DNA of 64,000 bases from an uncultured Alphaproteobacteria bacterium (GCA_945957365.1 CAMFKI010000009.1:1-64000), one strand, 5' to 3'; positions 27,593-36,982 are shown, counted from the first letter of the stretch. Notes: generated by a model from the letters alone, not told the origin. Program-made: numbers and translations.

Positions 27593-27797
27593 GTCGTGAC
27601 CTCACCAGAGAGAGAACCGGGTGCAGCGAAACTGGTTCCGCCCGACCGGCCGGCATCGTCCGGAACCGGTGACCTGCCCTCCGGATGGGCATGCTACGCT
27701 GCGAGGTTTTCTTGAAACTTGCGGGGAAAGTGAATGGCGAGGCCGTGGGCTTGCTGGAGCGAAGCTGTTCGCTGCGAGGGTTGGGAGGAACGTGACG

Positions 27798-28151
27798 CTA
27801 CCCTTCGGGCTGCGATTCTGTGCTGGTCATCACGACCAGGTTGCCATCGGGATCGCGCATACGCATGAGTTGGCGGCGGTCGCCTCTCTCGATGTCTTGA
27901 GGTTTCACGCCTCCGGCTGACAGCCGCGCCCGCTCGAGGTCGAGATCATCGACGGCGAGGGTCAGCGTTCCGTGGCCGGCATGCTCGGGCGCCTCGTAAA
28001 GTTGCACCTCTGCGCCCCGTCCAAAGGTCCATTCGGCAAGACCCGCCATGGGCCGCCGCGCCGGCTTCTTGCCGAACAGGGCCGCATACCAGGTGATGCT
28101 CGCCTCGAGGTCACGACAGCTGAGATTGGCCGAGATCGATGTGATCGGCAC
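27798..28151 (-). CDS. VOC-fold (glyoxalase/bleomycin-resistance type) protein
   Basis: I choose the GTG at 28151, which has GGGAG seven bases upstream and gives a 117-residue single VOC domain; a GTG at 28244 would add 31 basic, unlikely residues. The domain begins ITSISANLSCRDLEASITWYA and ends MRMRDPDGNLVVMTSTE, with the paired beta-alpha-beta-beta-beta halves typical of the family. VOC proteins bind metals or small ligands in many reactions, and the substrate cannot be told here. It lies 93 bp past the end of the dehydrogenase operon on the same strand. Confidence 0.8.
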   Translation of the reverse strand: MPITSISANLSCRDLEASITWYAALFGKKPARRPMAGLAEWTFGRGAEVQLYEAPEHAGHGTLTLAVDDLDLERARLSAGGVKPQDIERGDRRQLMRMRDPDGNLVVMTSTESQPEG

Positions 28152-28244
28152 GAAAGGTCTCCCTATGCCCGGCGGGATACGCTTCCTCAATGTGATGCGC
28201 TGCGGCTTTGTTCCACGCCGGCGGAAACGCAGCTGATGCGTCAC

Positions 28245-29864
28245 CTATTGCTGATCGGAAGTTGCTATCTTATCAGCAAGGCGAAGCGCAAGGGCAGCGA
28301 TCGTAAGCGTCGGATTGGCCGTCGCTGACGTTGGAAAGACTGATGAGCCTGAGACAAAGAGGTTTGGATGGTCGTGGCTCCTCAAGTCGCCATCGACCAC
28401 GGACGTGGCCGCGTCCGACCCCATGCGGAGTGTTCCGATGATGTGACCGGCGCCCTGAACCTGAGGGCTGTGGTGCTTCTCGGTGACACCCAGCCGCTCG
28501 AATATCTCGTCATGCGCCGTCCGCGCCGCAGCAAGCCCCGCCTGTACATAGCTGTCGATGTGGTAGGAGAGGCGAGGCAGAGGAACGCCGTACATGTCGC
28601 GCTTGCGAGGATCGAGTGTCACCCGGTTGTCGGCATCGGGCAATTGCTCAACAAGCGAAGCAAGCCGAACATGGCGGGAGGTTTGCTGCCGCAGGGCCTG
28701 GTCGAGTTCCTTGCCGCGAAGCCCCTGGTTGGCGAGGTCAGCGGCGGTGGAGATCGGCGCTCCGGTGGGCCACGACCATCCGTCGTTCCCGATCTCGATC
28801 CGAAATGCTCCCCGCGTGCGCCGAAAGTCGCCATCCCTCAGGTTCTCGATCCCGGAGGTGGAGAGCGGGCCGCGGTATGGATAGACGGGCTTTGCGGCCA
28901 GCGCCCAGGAAAGCTGCGTCGGATGGTCCATCAGATTGCGGCCCACCTGGCCCGAACTGTTCGCCACGCCATTTGGCAGGCGCTCCGATGCCGAGTTCAG
29001 GAGAAGCCGTGGGCTTTCGATGGCGTGCGCCGCCAGGACGAACAGACGGGCAGTGAGCTTTCCCTCACTGCCATCCCAGCGGATGAATCTGGCTGCAGTG
29101 ATCCTGTTGTCGTCGCCGGTTTCGAGTGCAACCACCGTCGTCCTGCTGAGGAGCGTAGCCCCGGCCTTTGTCGCCCTGTTGACATGAACGGTCGCATCAT
29201 ACTTTGCCTGAACGGGACACACCGGAATGCAGCTCGCGTTGCCGCAGCAGGCCGGGCGTTCGGCTTGATCCTTGGAGTTCCGCGCCTGTGGCGTTGAACG
29301 GACGTCGTAGACGGATCCCTGCAGAGCCGAAACATAAGCCTTGTCCAGGTAGGTCTGGGGAATGGCGGGCATCGGATAATCGGTTGACCGCGGAGACCCG
29401 AGATCCGCCTTTCCATCGCCTGAGACGCCCAATTCTGTTTCGGCCTTGTCGTAGTATGCAGAAAGTGTCGCATAGTCGATCGGCCAATCCTCGCCTTGGC
29501 CAAAGCGCTTCCGCAATTCGAAATCGGCCGGCACAAGTCGCAGCGCGGTGCCCAGCCAATGCCAGGTCGTTCCGCCCACTGTCTTTATGTAAGTGCTCGC
29601 AAACTTGTCGGGTCCAACCTGCTGGTACCAGAAATCGAGATCATCCGAGACCGGGTGCATCGCCTGCGGCACCGGTGGATAGGGGCACTCCGGCACCTTG
29701 ATCGCGGCGGACCAATAGCGCTCGACCGCCGCACTTCTGTCGACGTCCTCTCCTGCCTCCAGGATCGTTACTTTCATTCCACGTTCGGCGAGCTGAGCCG
29801 CAATCAGGGCGCCGGCCACACCAGAGCCGATGATGGCGATGTCGGTCGTCAATGGGTCGCTCAT
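28245..29864 (-). CDS. GMC-type FAD dehydrogenase, large subunit
   Basis: This 539-residue protein belongs to the GMC oxidoreductases, near the gluconate/fructose/sorbitol dehydrogenase large subunits. The FAD-binding motif GSGVAGALIAAQLAERG is at residue 13, with ILEAG after it. A Cys-rich segment, CCGNASCIPVCPVQAKYD near residue 200, is typical of the membrane-linked dehydrogenase branch. Near the C-terminus are GAGHIIGTLRMG (active-site His) and ATANPTLTIAALAL (the Asn). It oxidises an alcohol or sugar and passes electrons to the respiratory chain. Its start follows the small-subunit stop by four bases. No cytochrome c subunit gene is adjacent. Confidence 0.9.
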   Translation of the reverse strand: MSDPLTTDIAIIGSGVAGALIAAQLAERGMKVTILEAGEDVDRSAAVERYWSAAIKVPECPYPPVPQAMHPVSDDLDFWYQQVGPDKFASTYIKTVGGTTWHWLGTALRLVPADFELRKRFGQGEDWPIDYATLSAYYDKAETELGVSGDGKADLGSPRSTDYPMPAIPQTYLDKAYVSALQGSVYDVRSTPQARNSKDQAERPACCGNASCIPVCPVQAKYDATVHVNRATKAGATLLSRTTVVALETGDDNRITAARFIRWDGSEGKLTARLFVLAAHAIESPRLLLNSASERLPNGVANSSGQVGRNLMDHPTQLSWALAAKPVYPYRGPLSTSGIENLRDGDFRRTRGAFRIEIGNDGWSWPTGAPISTAADLANQGLRGKELDQALRQQTSRHVRLASLVEQLPDADNRVTLDPRKRDMYGVPLPRLSYHIDSYVQAGLAAARTAHDEIFERLGVTEKHHSPQVQGAGHIIGTLRMGSDAATSVVDGDLRSHDHPNLFVSGSSVFPTSATANPTLTIAALALRLADKIATSDQQ

Positions 29865-29868
29865 GCTC

Positions 29869-30321
29869 TCAGGGCTCCTGGTCCGGCGGTGCGTCGCCCC
29901 AATATCCAGTCTCTCCGCCGCAGGATCCCCAGGGCTTGGTATAGGAAAGGGCCGTCCAGACCAGAGCTTCGTTGAAGCCGGTCACCTCGCGCGCGCCCGG
30001 CAGGGGTGACAACCCGCTGTACCAGGCCGCGACGATGGCGTTGGCAAGCTTCGTTTGACTTTGCTGTGGCGCCGGATCTCCAGCGAGGCTGACGATGTCT
30101 TCTCCTCGCCCGGCTGTGACGAATGCATCCAGTATGTTCTTCCCCATCCCGCTGTCGAGAGACTGAATGCCCGTCAATTTCCTGGAAAGGGCGATGAACT
30201 GATCAAGGGATGGTGACTGGGCAGCAAGTGCAGGGGCGCTGGCAAGGCCGCCGGCGAAAAGCGCCGAAACAGCCGACGCACCACCTCTCAACACGACGCG
30301 ACGCGAGACAATTCCGATCAT
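29869..30321 (-). CDS. Tat-exported small subunit of the GMC dehydrogenase
   Basis: From the ATG at 30321 the 150-residue protein starts MIGIVSRRVVLRGGASAVSA and is followed by a hydrophobic stretch and APALAAQ, a twin-arginine signal. A Met 13 codons further upstream (30360) is an alternative. The mature part (LDQFIALSRKLTGIQSLDS) and the C-terminal VWTALSYTKPWGSCGGETGYWG resemble the small subunit of sorbitol-type membrane dehydrogenases (PF12318-like). It is expected to carry the large subunit to the periplasm. It is the first gene of a two-gene operon, divergent from the deacylase-like gene. Confidence 0.82.
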   Translation of the reverse strand: MIGIVSRRVVLRGGASAVSALFAGGLASAPALAAQSPSLDQFIALSRKLTGIQSLDSGMGKNILDAFVTAGRGEDIVSLAGDPAPQQSQTKLANAIVAAWYSGLSPLPGAREVTGFNEALVWTALSYTKPWGSCGGETGYWGDAPPDQEP

Positions 30322-30557
30322 GACGAACCCGCAAATTATCTTCGTCGATGAACCTATCATGGGTGGGCGACATCACCAACAGCCGAACCCGACGCATTGC
30401 TACGGTTGCAGGCATTCCTGGCCGGCCCGCAAGAGTTTCATACGGCCGGTACGGGTCGCGGAATCAGAGCGGACGTCTCAAACGGACGGTCTGCAGGACT
30501 CTTTAGGAGCGCTGTGCTATGTGGCTGTGCTCGATGCAACGTCAGGAGCGGCTCGCC

Positions 30558-31730
30558 GTGGCAGATGAGTCAAGCCTCGATCGTCGGGATTTCATGCTCG
30601 CAACCGTCGGCGGCGCTGCGGCATCGATTGCTTTTGCTTCGGAGCATGCTGCGGCACGAGCCGCGCCGGCCACCTTGCCGGGAGGGACGGTCTATACGGG
30701 CGACATGGTGGACGAGAAGCCGGTCGTCAGCACGCTCGGCGTTGCCGACCTTGAACCCGGGAAGCACCATCGATTCTACTTTCGCGGCGTCGAAGGCCCC
30801 TCCGGCATGCCATGGCTCGTATCGGTCGCCGTCCTCCGGGGAGCGAAGCCGGGCAAGCGTGTCACACTCGTAAGCGGTGTCCACGGCGACGAGATGAGTT
30901 CCATCCACGCCGTCCAGACCATCATCGCTGGGCTCGACCCGGCGGCGATGCGCGGCACCGTCATGGCGATCTTCGATGTGTCCCGACCGGCGATCGAAAG
31001 CATGGGCCGGCGCTGGCCGAATTCCGGTCGCGGTGCGGAACTGATCGACATCAACCGCATCTGGCCGGGCGACGAGAACGGGCCGGACGCCCCGGCGCGC
31101 CATGCCGGTCTTCTGTTCAATCGACTGATCCGTCCGAACTCGGACTATGTGCTCGATTTCCACACTGCCTGTACCGGCATCGATGCACCCGCGTTTCATC
31201 TGGCCAAGATGGACCAACCCGAGATCAGGGCCATGGCGGAACTCTTCCCCATCGACCAGATCTTCGACAGCGCCGGCTATCCCGGTCTCCTTACGGACGC
31301 CCTCTCGCGGTCGGGCATCCCAGCCTTCACGCCCGAGATCGGCAATGCCAGGCGTCTTGATCCGGCCATGATACCTCTCTTCGTGGAGGGCACGATGAAC
31401 GTGCTCAAGATGCATGGCATCATCGATGGACCGATCGGACGAACAGGTCGTGACACGGGAATTTTCGTGGGCAACAGTCTCTTCCCGGTTGTTGCGACCG
31501 CAGGCGGCATCGTCGAACATCTCGTGAAGCTCAAGGACACGGTGAGCCCCGGCCAGAAGGTCGCAGTCCAGCGCAACATGTTCGGCGAGATCGTTGCGGA
31601 ATATACCAGCCAGGTCGATGGCAAGATTGGCGGTTTGCGCAGTGACGCCACCTCGGAGCCCGGCAATGTGATCGCCTTCATTCTCTTCAATCGGGTGCCG
31701 TCGAGCGGAATCGATGATTACCCCGAATAG
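30558..31730 (+). CDS. Tat-exported succinylglutamate desuccinylase/aspartoacylase-family hydrolase
   Basis: The GTG at 30558 has AGGAG ten bases upstream and gives 390 residues; an ATG at 30519 is an alternative. The N-terminus SSLDRRDFMLATVGGAAAS is a twin-arginine signal. The zinc site of M14-like deacylases is visible as GVHGDEMSSIHAVQ (His and Glu) and later DFHTACTGID (His). The C-terminal ~100 residues form a beta-rich lid (GIFVGNSLFPVVATAGG). It is expected to cleave an N-acyl amide or ester in the periplasm; the substrate is unknown. It is divergent from the dehydrogenase operon, which may point to a shared pathway (inference). Confidence 0.85.
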   Translation: MADESSLDRRDFMLATVGGAAASIAFASEHAAARAAPATLPGGTVYTGDMVDEKPVVSTLGVADLEPGKHHRFYFRGVEGPSGMPWLVSVAVLRGAKPGKRVTLVSGVHGDEMSSIHAVQTIIAGLDPAAMRGTVMAIFDVSRPAIESMGRRWPNSGRGAELIDINRIWPGDENGPDAPARHAGLLFNRLIRPNSDYVLDFHTACTGIDAPAFHLAKMDQPEIRAMAELFPIDQIFDSAGYPGLLTDALSRSGIPAFTPEIGNARRLDPAMIPLFVEGTMNVLKMHGIIDGPIGRTGRDTGIFVGNSLFPVVATAGGIVEHLVKLKDTVSPGQKVAVQRNMFGEIVAEYTSQVDGKIGGLRSDATSEPGNVIAFILFNRVPSSGIDDYPE

Positions 31731-31984
31731 GCATCTCTGTCCGCAAGCTCAGTGCTGGCACCCCGGGCTAAGAGGAAAATCATGACTCCCTTGAACTGTC
31801 GTTAGAGCTCGCGCCGGACTGAAGAATTTTCGGTCGGGATGGACGCCACTCGGACGCGAATGACAAGCGCCCAAGCCAGACTGTCCCCAAGGCGACTGAT
31901 GACTTGGCGGAAGAGAGAAATTGAGATTTGGACTTTCAGCTTGAGAATGTGCAACGCCTCTGACCTTGGGGTGCGGAGGTCGGT

Positions 31985-33952
31985 TCAGATCGACATCGTC
32001 AGCCTTCGACCCTCATAGATCGCCATGGCGGCGTTTCGGGCAGCGACTGCGTCTCCGATCATCGGGGCATTCAGCTCATCACCAACTGCGCGTTCGGAGA
32101 CATTGGTGGCGGCGACCACCAGCGTATCGGCGGTGCGGCGCTGGGCAGGCCCTCCAAAGGGCTGGATGGTCGCGGCATCGCCGTGCCATTCGCGGATGAC
32201 CGTCTCGGTCAGAAGCTCGACACCGAGTTCGCGCAGGCGGGCGCGCAGCGTCATGTCGGCGGCAGTGCGGGCCATCTCGGCCATGACGGCAGGAGCAGGG
32301 GTGACCATCGTCACCTCGTGACCCGCTTCGGCCAGTGTCAGCGCCACGCCGGCGCCCTTCCAGTTGGCCGTCTCGTCCAGCACGATGACCCGCTTGCCCG
32401 GCCTCACGATGCGCGCCATCACGTCTTCGGCGCTGGCCACGTTGCCGCGCTCGATGCCGGGGAGTGCGTCATGTTCCGGCATGGCGCGTTGGAAGGCCTT
32501 GCCATCGGGCAGCGAGCCGGTGGCGACGATCACCAAGTCCGCGCCCATGGCCTCGGCTTCATCCGCGTCCAGTGGCGTATTGAGCAGGACCTTCACCTGC
32601 AGCCTTGCCAGCTGGCGTTCGAACCAGTCGAGGTAATCGATGATCTGGTGGCGGCGCGGCGTGAGCCCCGCGAGGCGGAACTGGCCGCCGAGCTTGTCGG
32701 AGGCCTCGGCCAGCGTCACTTGATGGCCGCGTTCGGCGGCAACGCGGGCCGCTTCGAGGCCGGCGACGCCCCCGCCGATGACGAGCACCTTCTTCGGTTT
32801 GTCCGCGGGCGTGAAGCGGTCGCCGCCCCATTCGAATTCGCGTCCGGCACTCGGGTTGATGAGACAGGAGATCCAGTAGTCGCGGGAGCGGCGGCCCCAG
32901 CACATCTGGTTGCAGGAGAGGCAGGGACGCACGTCTTCGGGACGTCCCTCCTTCGCCTTGTTGGCAAGGTGCGGGTCGGCGATCTGGCCGCGCACGATCG
33001 ACACCATGTCGGCTTGTCCCGAGGCGACAACGTAGTCGGCGTTCTCCGGCGTCCTCACATGCGATTCGCACTGCACTTTCGCGTGTTTCACAGCCTGCTT
33101 CAGCGCCTCGGCGAAGGGGGCGCCCAGCTTGTCGCCGAAGAACACCGTCGGGATGATGCTGGCGCCGCTGAAATAGCTCCCCGTACCGCAGGTGACGTAA
33201 TCCATCAGCTGGCGCCGGTCGTGCCAGGACACGATTTCCTGCAACTGGTCCATGGTCTGGGAGACGGGGCTCGACGGATCCATGCTGACCGCGAGACCGA
33301 TGATGAAGTCTTCACCCACCATCCTGCGGATACGCTCCATGAGCGTGCGCGAAAAGCGCATGCGGTTCTCGAAGCTGCCGCCCCATCTGTCGTCGCGGCG
33401 ATTGTTGAAAGGGAGCCAGAACTGGTCGATGACCGCGTTGTAGGCGGCGAACAGCTCGATGCCGTCGAAACCCGATTCCTTCGCCCGGCGCGCCGCCTGC
33501 ACGAAGCCTTCGATCACCTCCTCGATCTCGGCCTCGGTCATGGCGTGGCTGCCGTCCGAGTCATGGAAGGAGGGGAGGCCAGATGGCGACCAGCTCGGCT
33601 GAAAGCTGTTGTCGAAGTCGCCGTGCTGGCCGACATGGTAGAGCTGGTGGCAGATGACGGCCCCGTGGGCATGGACCGCGTCGGTGATCTTGCGGAAATG
33701 CGGGATAACCTCGTCAGTCGAATGACGGAAGTTGCCGCGGGTAAGCACCGCCGTGGGGTGCACCGGAACGGGCTCCACCACGATCATGGCTGCGCCGCCG
33801 CGGGCACGTTCTTCGTAATAGCCGCGGTGGCGTTCGCCCGGCAGACCCTGGTCCGACATGTTGGCGGTGTGCGAGCCGAAGACGATGCGGTTCCTGAGCG
33901 TCTTGTGACGAAGCTGCAGGGGCTGGAACAGGGCAGGAAAGTGGTTGGTCAT
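31985..33952 (-). CDS. OYE-type FMN/4Fe-4S/FAD oxidoreductase, N-demethylase candidate 1
   Basis: This 655-residue enzyme has the architecture of dimethylamine/trimethylamine dehydrogenase, dienoyl-CoA reductase and N-methylproline demethylases: an N-terminal FMN TIM barrel (1-~340; CHQLYHVGQHG), a 4Fe-4S loop and a C-terminal FAD/NAD-binding part starting VLVIGGGVAGLEAARVAAERG. The cluster motif is complete: CLSCNQMC with a fourth Cys 12 residues later (ISCLINPS). Its ATG overlaps the LDH2 stop (ATGA), so it is the third gene of an operon with a GlxA-type regulator. In this island, N-demethylation of a proline-derived betaine intermediate is the best inference. Confidence 0.83.
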   Translation of the reverse strand: MTNHFPALFQPLQLRHKTLRNRIVFGSHTANMSDQGLPGERHRGYYEERARGGAAMIVVEPVPVHPTAVLTRGNFRHSTDEVIPHFRKITDAVHAHGAVICHQLYHVGQHGDFDNSFQPSWSPSGLPSFHDSDGSHAMTEAEIEEVIEGFVQAARRAKESGFDGIELFAAYNAVIDQFWLPFNNRRDDRWGGSFENRMRFSRTLMERIRRMVGEDFIIGLAVSMDPSSPVSQTMDQLQEIVSWHDRRQLMDYVTCGTGSYFSGASIIPTVFFGDKLGAPFAEALKQAVKHAKVQCESHVRTPENADYVVASGQADMVSIVRGQIADPHLANKAKEGRPEDVRPCLSCNQMCWGRRSRDYWISCLINPSAGREFEWGGDRFTPADKPKKVLVIGGGVAGLEAARVAAERGHQVTLAEASDKLGGQFRLAGLTPRRHQIIDYLDWFERQLARLQVKVLLNTPLDADEAEAMGADLVIVATGSLPDGKAFQRAMPEHDALPGIERGNVASAEDVMARIVRPGKRVIVLDETANWKGAGVALTLAEAGHEVTMVTPAPAVMAEMARTAADMTLRARLRELGVELLTETVIREWHGDAATIQPFGGPAQRRTADTLVVAATNVSERAVGDELNAPMIGDAVAARNAAMAIYEGRRLTMSI

Positions 33953-34974
33953 GCTGGCTCTCTGGTGAAGCTCGCGAGGCGCTGGTACAGCGCTTCTGGA
34001 ATGGGCAGGCCATCCTTGGCGAGGCGCCTGCGGTTGGCCTCGCGCCGCGCGTTGGGCAGACGTGCGCCGGGCTGCGTCGTGATGGATTTCGCGAGAGCAG
34101 CCACCTGGCGATCGAAACCCGTGCCGCCGAACAGCCGAGGGTCGATGGCGATGAAGAACTGGCCGCAGCCGATGGGCTTGCCGTCATCCAAGGTAAAGGA
34201 ACCCATCTCAGGGCCCCGCAATGCGCCGGCGACGGCGGCGCACATCACCTCGACGATAAGTCCCTGACCGAATCCCTTGTAGCCCCCGGCGGGCGCCATG
34301 GAACCCGCGAGGCCCGCAGTGGCATCGGTGGTGGGCCGCCCTCGTCTGTCGAGCGCCCAGCCCAGCGGAATGGGCAAGCCCTCGTCCGCCGCGCGCTTCA
34401 CGGCGGTCCATGCGACGGCGGAGGAAGACTGGTCGATCAGCAGGGCCACCTTGCCCTTGCGAGCACCGGGCACCGCAAAGGACATCGGGTTGGTGCCGAT
34501 GACCGGCATTCGTCCGCCAACCGGTGCCATGGATGGCGTGACATTGGTGAAGCCGAAGGCGAGGAGTCCCTCCGCGGCGAGGCGGCCGGTGTGGTAGCCG
34601 AGCGTGGCCGCATTGTAGGAATTGTGGATCGCCAGACCGGCGATGCCGAACTTCCTTGCGGCCGGGACGAGCCTGGCGAAGCCGGCCGCGATGGCCGGAT
34701 GCGCGAAGCCGTTGCGGGCATCGACGCGAAAGGCCACGGAGGTGAGCCTTTCGAGCTTCGGCCTCGCCTTGCCGTTCACCTTGCCGCTGCTGGCGTGCTC
34801 GCAATAGTGCTGCAGCCAGTAAAAGCCATGGCCTTCCATGCCCGAGAGCTCGGTATCGAGAATCGCATCGGTGAAGCAGTCGGCATTGGCCTTGGACGTG
34901 CCAGCCCCCGTCAGGGCGCCGAAAATCAGTTTGCGCGCCGCCGCCGGCGTCAGTCTGCGCACTCCGGTTGTCAC
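33949..34974 (-). CDS. LDH2/malate-dehydrogenase-type NAD(P)H oxidoreductase, imine reductase candidate
   Basis: The 341-residue protein starts at a GTG (34974) that overlaps the regulator's stop (GTGA) with AAGGA upstream. It belongs to the LDH2/YlbC/DpkA superfamily: TELSGMEGHGFYWLQHYCEH in the first third, the nucleotide-binding stretch PVGGRMPVIGTNPMSFAVPG and the AGGYKGFGQGLIVEVMCAA segment near 240. Members include malate and ureidoglycolate dehydrogenases and the Pyr2C/pipecolate reductases that reduce cyclic imines. The island context favours a delta-1-pyrroline-2-carboxylate reductase role, but this is not proved by sequence. Confidence 0.84.
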   Translation of the reverse strand: MTTGVRRLTPAAARKLIFGALTGAGTSKANADCFTDAILDTELSGMEGHGFYWLQHYCEHASSGKVNGKARPKLERLTSVAFRVDARNGFAHPAIAAGFARLVPAARKFGIAGLAIHNSYNAATLGYHTGRLAAEGLLAFGFTNVTPSMAPVGGRMPVIGTNPMSFAVPGARKGKVALLIDQSSSAVAWTAVKRAADEGLPIPLGWALDRRGRPTTDATAGLAGSMAPAGGYKGFGQGLIVEVMCAAVAGALRGPEMGSFTLDDGKPIGCGQFFIAIDPRLFGGTGFDRQVAALAKSITTQPGARLPNARREANRRRLAKDGLPIPEALYQRLASFTREPA

Positions 34975-36032
34975 GAGGAGTTCCTTTGGGCACGGCGGAA
35001 CTTGAACGACGGGGCAACTCCGAAACGCTGTCGATACGCCTTCCGAAGCGCTGGCTGTGAGGAGAAACCGCAAGCGACCGCGATTTCCATGAGCGACATG
35101 TCAGTCTCGGCAATCAGGCTGTGTGCCTGCTGAACCCGGATGTCGCGAAGCTTGGCTGCCGGCGACGTCTTGAGCGCATTGTGGAATTGCCGTTCCACCT
35201 GACGGCGCGACATCCCGTGCTTTGCCGCGAGCCCTTCGACACTCAGAGGCTCCGCGAAGCGCTCGCGCATGTCGCGCAGGATGGCCGCAAGCTTGGGGTT
35301 GCGCAGGCCAAGTTCCGCAGCAATCGAGAGTCTTTGCTTGTTGTCCTCGCTGCGCGGCAGGCCATGAAGGCACATTTCCGCGACCTTTGTCGCGAGCCCG
35401 GTGCCGTGTTGCTCTTCGATAAGCGAGACAATCAGGTCAACACCAGCGTCTCCTCCACCGCAGGTGATGATCTGTTCATCACGGCAATAGATCTGTGGGG
35501 CGATGGAAAGGTCCGGGAAGATCTCTTCGAATGCGGGCTGGTTCTCCCAGTGCAGGGTAAATCGCTTGCCGGCGAGCAGGCCGGCACGTGCAAGCGTGAA
35601 GGCGCCTGTGCACACGCCACCCATGGTGCGTCCATGCCGGGCCTGCTCGCGCACCCACGACAGCGTCCGCGACGACGCCGCCAGGTAGCCATCCACGCCG
35701 GAGCAAACGAAGACCGTATCTCCCCTCTTTGTTTCGGTCAGACCGCCGTCCACGACGATTGATACGCCGTTCGAGCAACGGACCGGTGAACCATCCTCGG
35801 ACAGAAGATACCAGCGATAGAGACACTTGCCGGTCAACTGATTGGCGATGCGCAGCGGCTCCACCGCGGCGGAGAAGGCAAGCATCGTCATCTTTGGCAA
35901 CATCAAGAAGTAGAAGTCGCGTGTGGCCGCCATCCCCTCGAGAGCGAACGTGGCCGCACTCTTGCTCACGAACCGTTCATGATCTGCTTCACAGATTCTG
36001 CCGGGTGATTGCATCCGTTCGCTAGAGGACAT
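34971..36032 (-). CDS. GlxA-type AraC-family transcriptional regulator
   Basis: The 353-residue protein has a DJ-1/PfpI-like N-terminal domain (about 40-210; MGGVCTGAFTLARAGLLAG contains the nucleophile-elbow region) and a C-terminal AraC double HTH (about 245-345; LAAKHGMSRRQVERQFHNAL and EIAVACGFSSQPALRKAYR). This architecture is shared by GbdR-type activators of glycine-betaine and dimethylglycine catabolism. It is first in an operon with the imine reductase and demethylase 1, so it probably activates them in response to a quaternary amine (inference). A shorter start at 35933 is possible. Confidence 0.86.
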   Translation of the reverse strand: MSSSERMQSPGRICEADHERFVSKSAATFALEGMAATRDFYFLMLPKMTMLAFSAAVEPLRIANQLTGKCLYRWYLLSEDGSPVRCSNGVSIVVDGGLTETKRGDTVFVCSGVDGYLAASSRTLSWVREQARHGRTMGGVCTGAFTLARAGLLAGKRFTLHWENQPAFEEIFPDLSIAPQIYCRDEQIITCGGGDAGVDLIVSLIEEQHGTGLATKVAEMCLHGLPRSEDNKQRLSIAAELGLRNPKLAAILRDMRERFAEPLSVEGLAAKHGMSRRQVERQFHNALKTSPAAKLRDIRVQQAHSLIAETDMSLMEIAVACGFSSQPALRKAYRQRFGVAPSFKFRRAQRNSS

Positions 36033-36058
36033 GGAATCTCAAGGTCTGGCCTGCGAGG

Positions 36059-36766
36059 TTAACGATCCAGTCTGGGTGGTATCCCGAGCGGCATATGGAT
36101 GCTGTCCGGCGTGACAAAACTCTCTATGGCCGCACGGGAGAGTTCCCAGTGGTCGACAGCCAGAGCGGCCGCGCCGTCCGCATCGCCTGCGGATATCAGT
36201 TCGATGAACTGGTCATGCTGGTCGGCGGCGATCGACTGCTGCCTGGCGAGGTTGGTCTGGCGCGGATTGTAGAAAGTCATGCCGATTCGGGTGTGGTCGA
36301 TGAGCAGGCGGCGCAGGCTCGGCAGCAGGTATTCGTTGTCGGCGACTTCGCCCATCACCGCATGGAAGCGCTCGTTGAGCAGCGCGCGTTCGGTGGCATC
36401 TCCGTTGCGGATGGCGATGCGGAAGTTGCGCTGCACCTGCTTGAGGCGCTCGATCTGCTGTGGGGTGGCGTGCTGCGCGGCGAGCTTGGCGACGGCGGCA
36501 TAGATCATCGGGGCGGCGATGAAGAAGTTGCGCAGCGACTTGTGGCTCATCGGCGCCACCTGCGCGCCGCGGTTCTCGTGCAGCAGCACATAACCCTCGC
36601 CCATCAGCTGGCGCAGCACCTCGCGCACCGGCGGCCTGGAGATGCCGTAGGTCTCGCCGATCTCGACCTCGTCGAGATAGGCGCCGGGCTCCAGTTCCTG
36701 GGTGAGAATGCGCCGCCTGAGGTCCTCGATGCAGACCGACTTCTTTCCGACGGGAACCGTATCCAC
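36059..36766 (-). CDS. GntR-family (FadR/FCD) transcriptional regulator
   Basis: This 235-residue regulator starts at a GTG with GGAGG seven bases upstream. The winged-helix DNA-binding domain (10-75) shows LRRRILTQELEPGAYLDEVE and GISRPPVREVLRQLMGEGYV. The all-helical FCD effector domain follows, with metal-ligand type residues in ALLNERFHAVMGEVADNEYL and AADQHDQFIELISAGD. A 17-bp palindrome in its own promoter recurs with small changes before the importer operon and before the second DapA operon, which suggests that this protein represses all three units. Ligand is unknown; an intermediate of the pathway is likely. Confidence 0.9.
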   Translation of the reverse strand: MDTVPVGKKSVCIEDLRRRILTQELEPGAYLDEVEIGETYGISRPPVREVLRQLMGEGYVLLHENRGAQVAPMSHKSLRNFFIAAPMIYAAVAKLAAQHATPQQIERLKQVQRNFRIAIRNGDATERALLNERFHAVMGEVADNEYLLPSLRRLLIDHTRIGMTFYNPRQTNLARQQSIAADQHDQFIELISAGDADGAAALAVDHWELSRAAIESFVTPDSIHMPLGIPPRLDR

Positions 36767-36803
36767 CCCTCAATCCTCCTCCAGAAGGCCAAACAGCCTT
36801 TTA

Positions 36804-36820
36804 TAATACAATATGTATTA
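36804..36820. promoter_or_regulatory. Predicted GntR operator, site 1 (autoregulatory)
   Basis: TAATAC-AATAT-GTATTA is a perfect 6-bp inverted repeat with a 5-bp centre, inside the promoter of the GntR gene. It is the most symmetrical of three related sites in the window. The site sits over the likely -10 of the gntR promoter, which suits repression. Confidence 0.72.
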
Positions 36821-36835
36821 CAACTAACATGTCAA
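36808..36835 (-). promoter_or_regulatory. Probable sigma-70 promoter of the GntR regulator gene
   Basis: On the minus strand a perfect TTGACA (36835-36830) is followed after 16 bp by TATTGT (36813-36808). The -10 overlaps the operator palindrome. The GTG start lies about 40 bp further on. Confidence 0.6.
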
Positions 36836-36965
36836 GCACTTGAAGGAAAGGATTGGGCCCTCAGCTTGGGTGTCGAATCCTGAGCGCAATTTACGGTGAA
36901 AACGGTGCATCCGTCCACTGCTGTTCAGCGGCCTGCCGTGAAGAATGCGGACCTCCAACCGATCA

Positions 36966-36982
36966 TAATACAATAAGAATAC
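36966..36982. promoter_or_regulatory. Predicted GntR operator, site 2 (importer operon)
   Basis: TAATAC-AATAA-GAATAC lies about 170 bp before the substrate-binding protein gene. The extended sequence from CATAATACAATAAG onward matches site 3 at 18 of 19 positions. Its right arm is less symmetrical than in site 1. The rest of 36767-37152 is a gene-free divergent promoter region. Confidence 0.7.

Noticed and set aside
32183..34267. A 694-codon open frame antisense to demethylase 1 and the LDH2-type gene
   Set aside because: Spans two real genes that overlap by ATGA on the other strand; translation has no domain.
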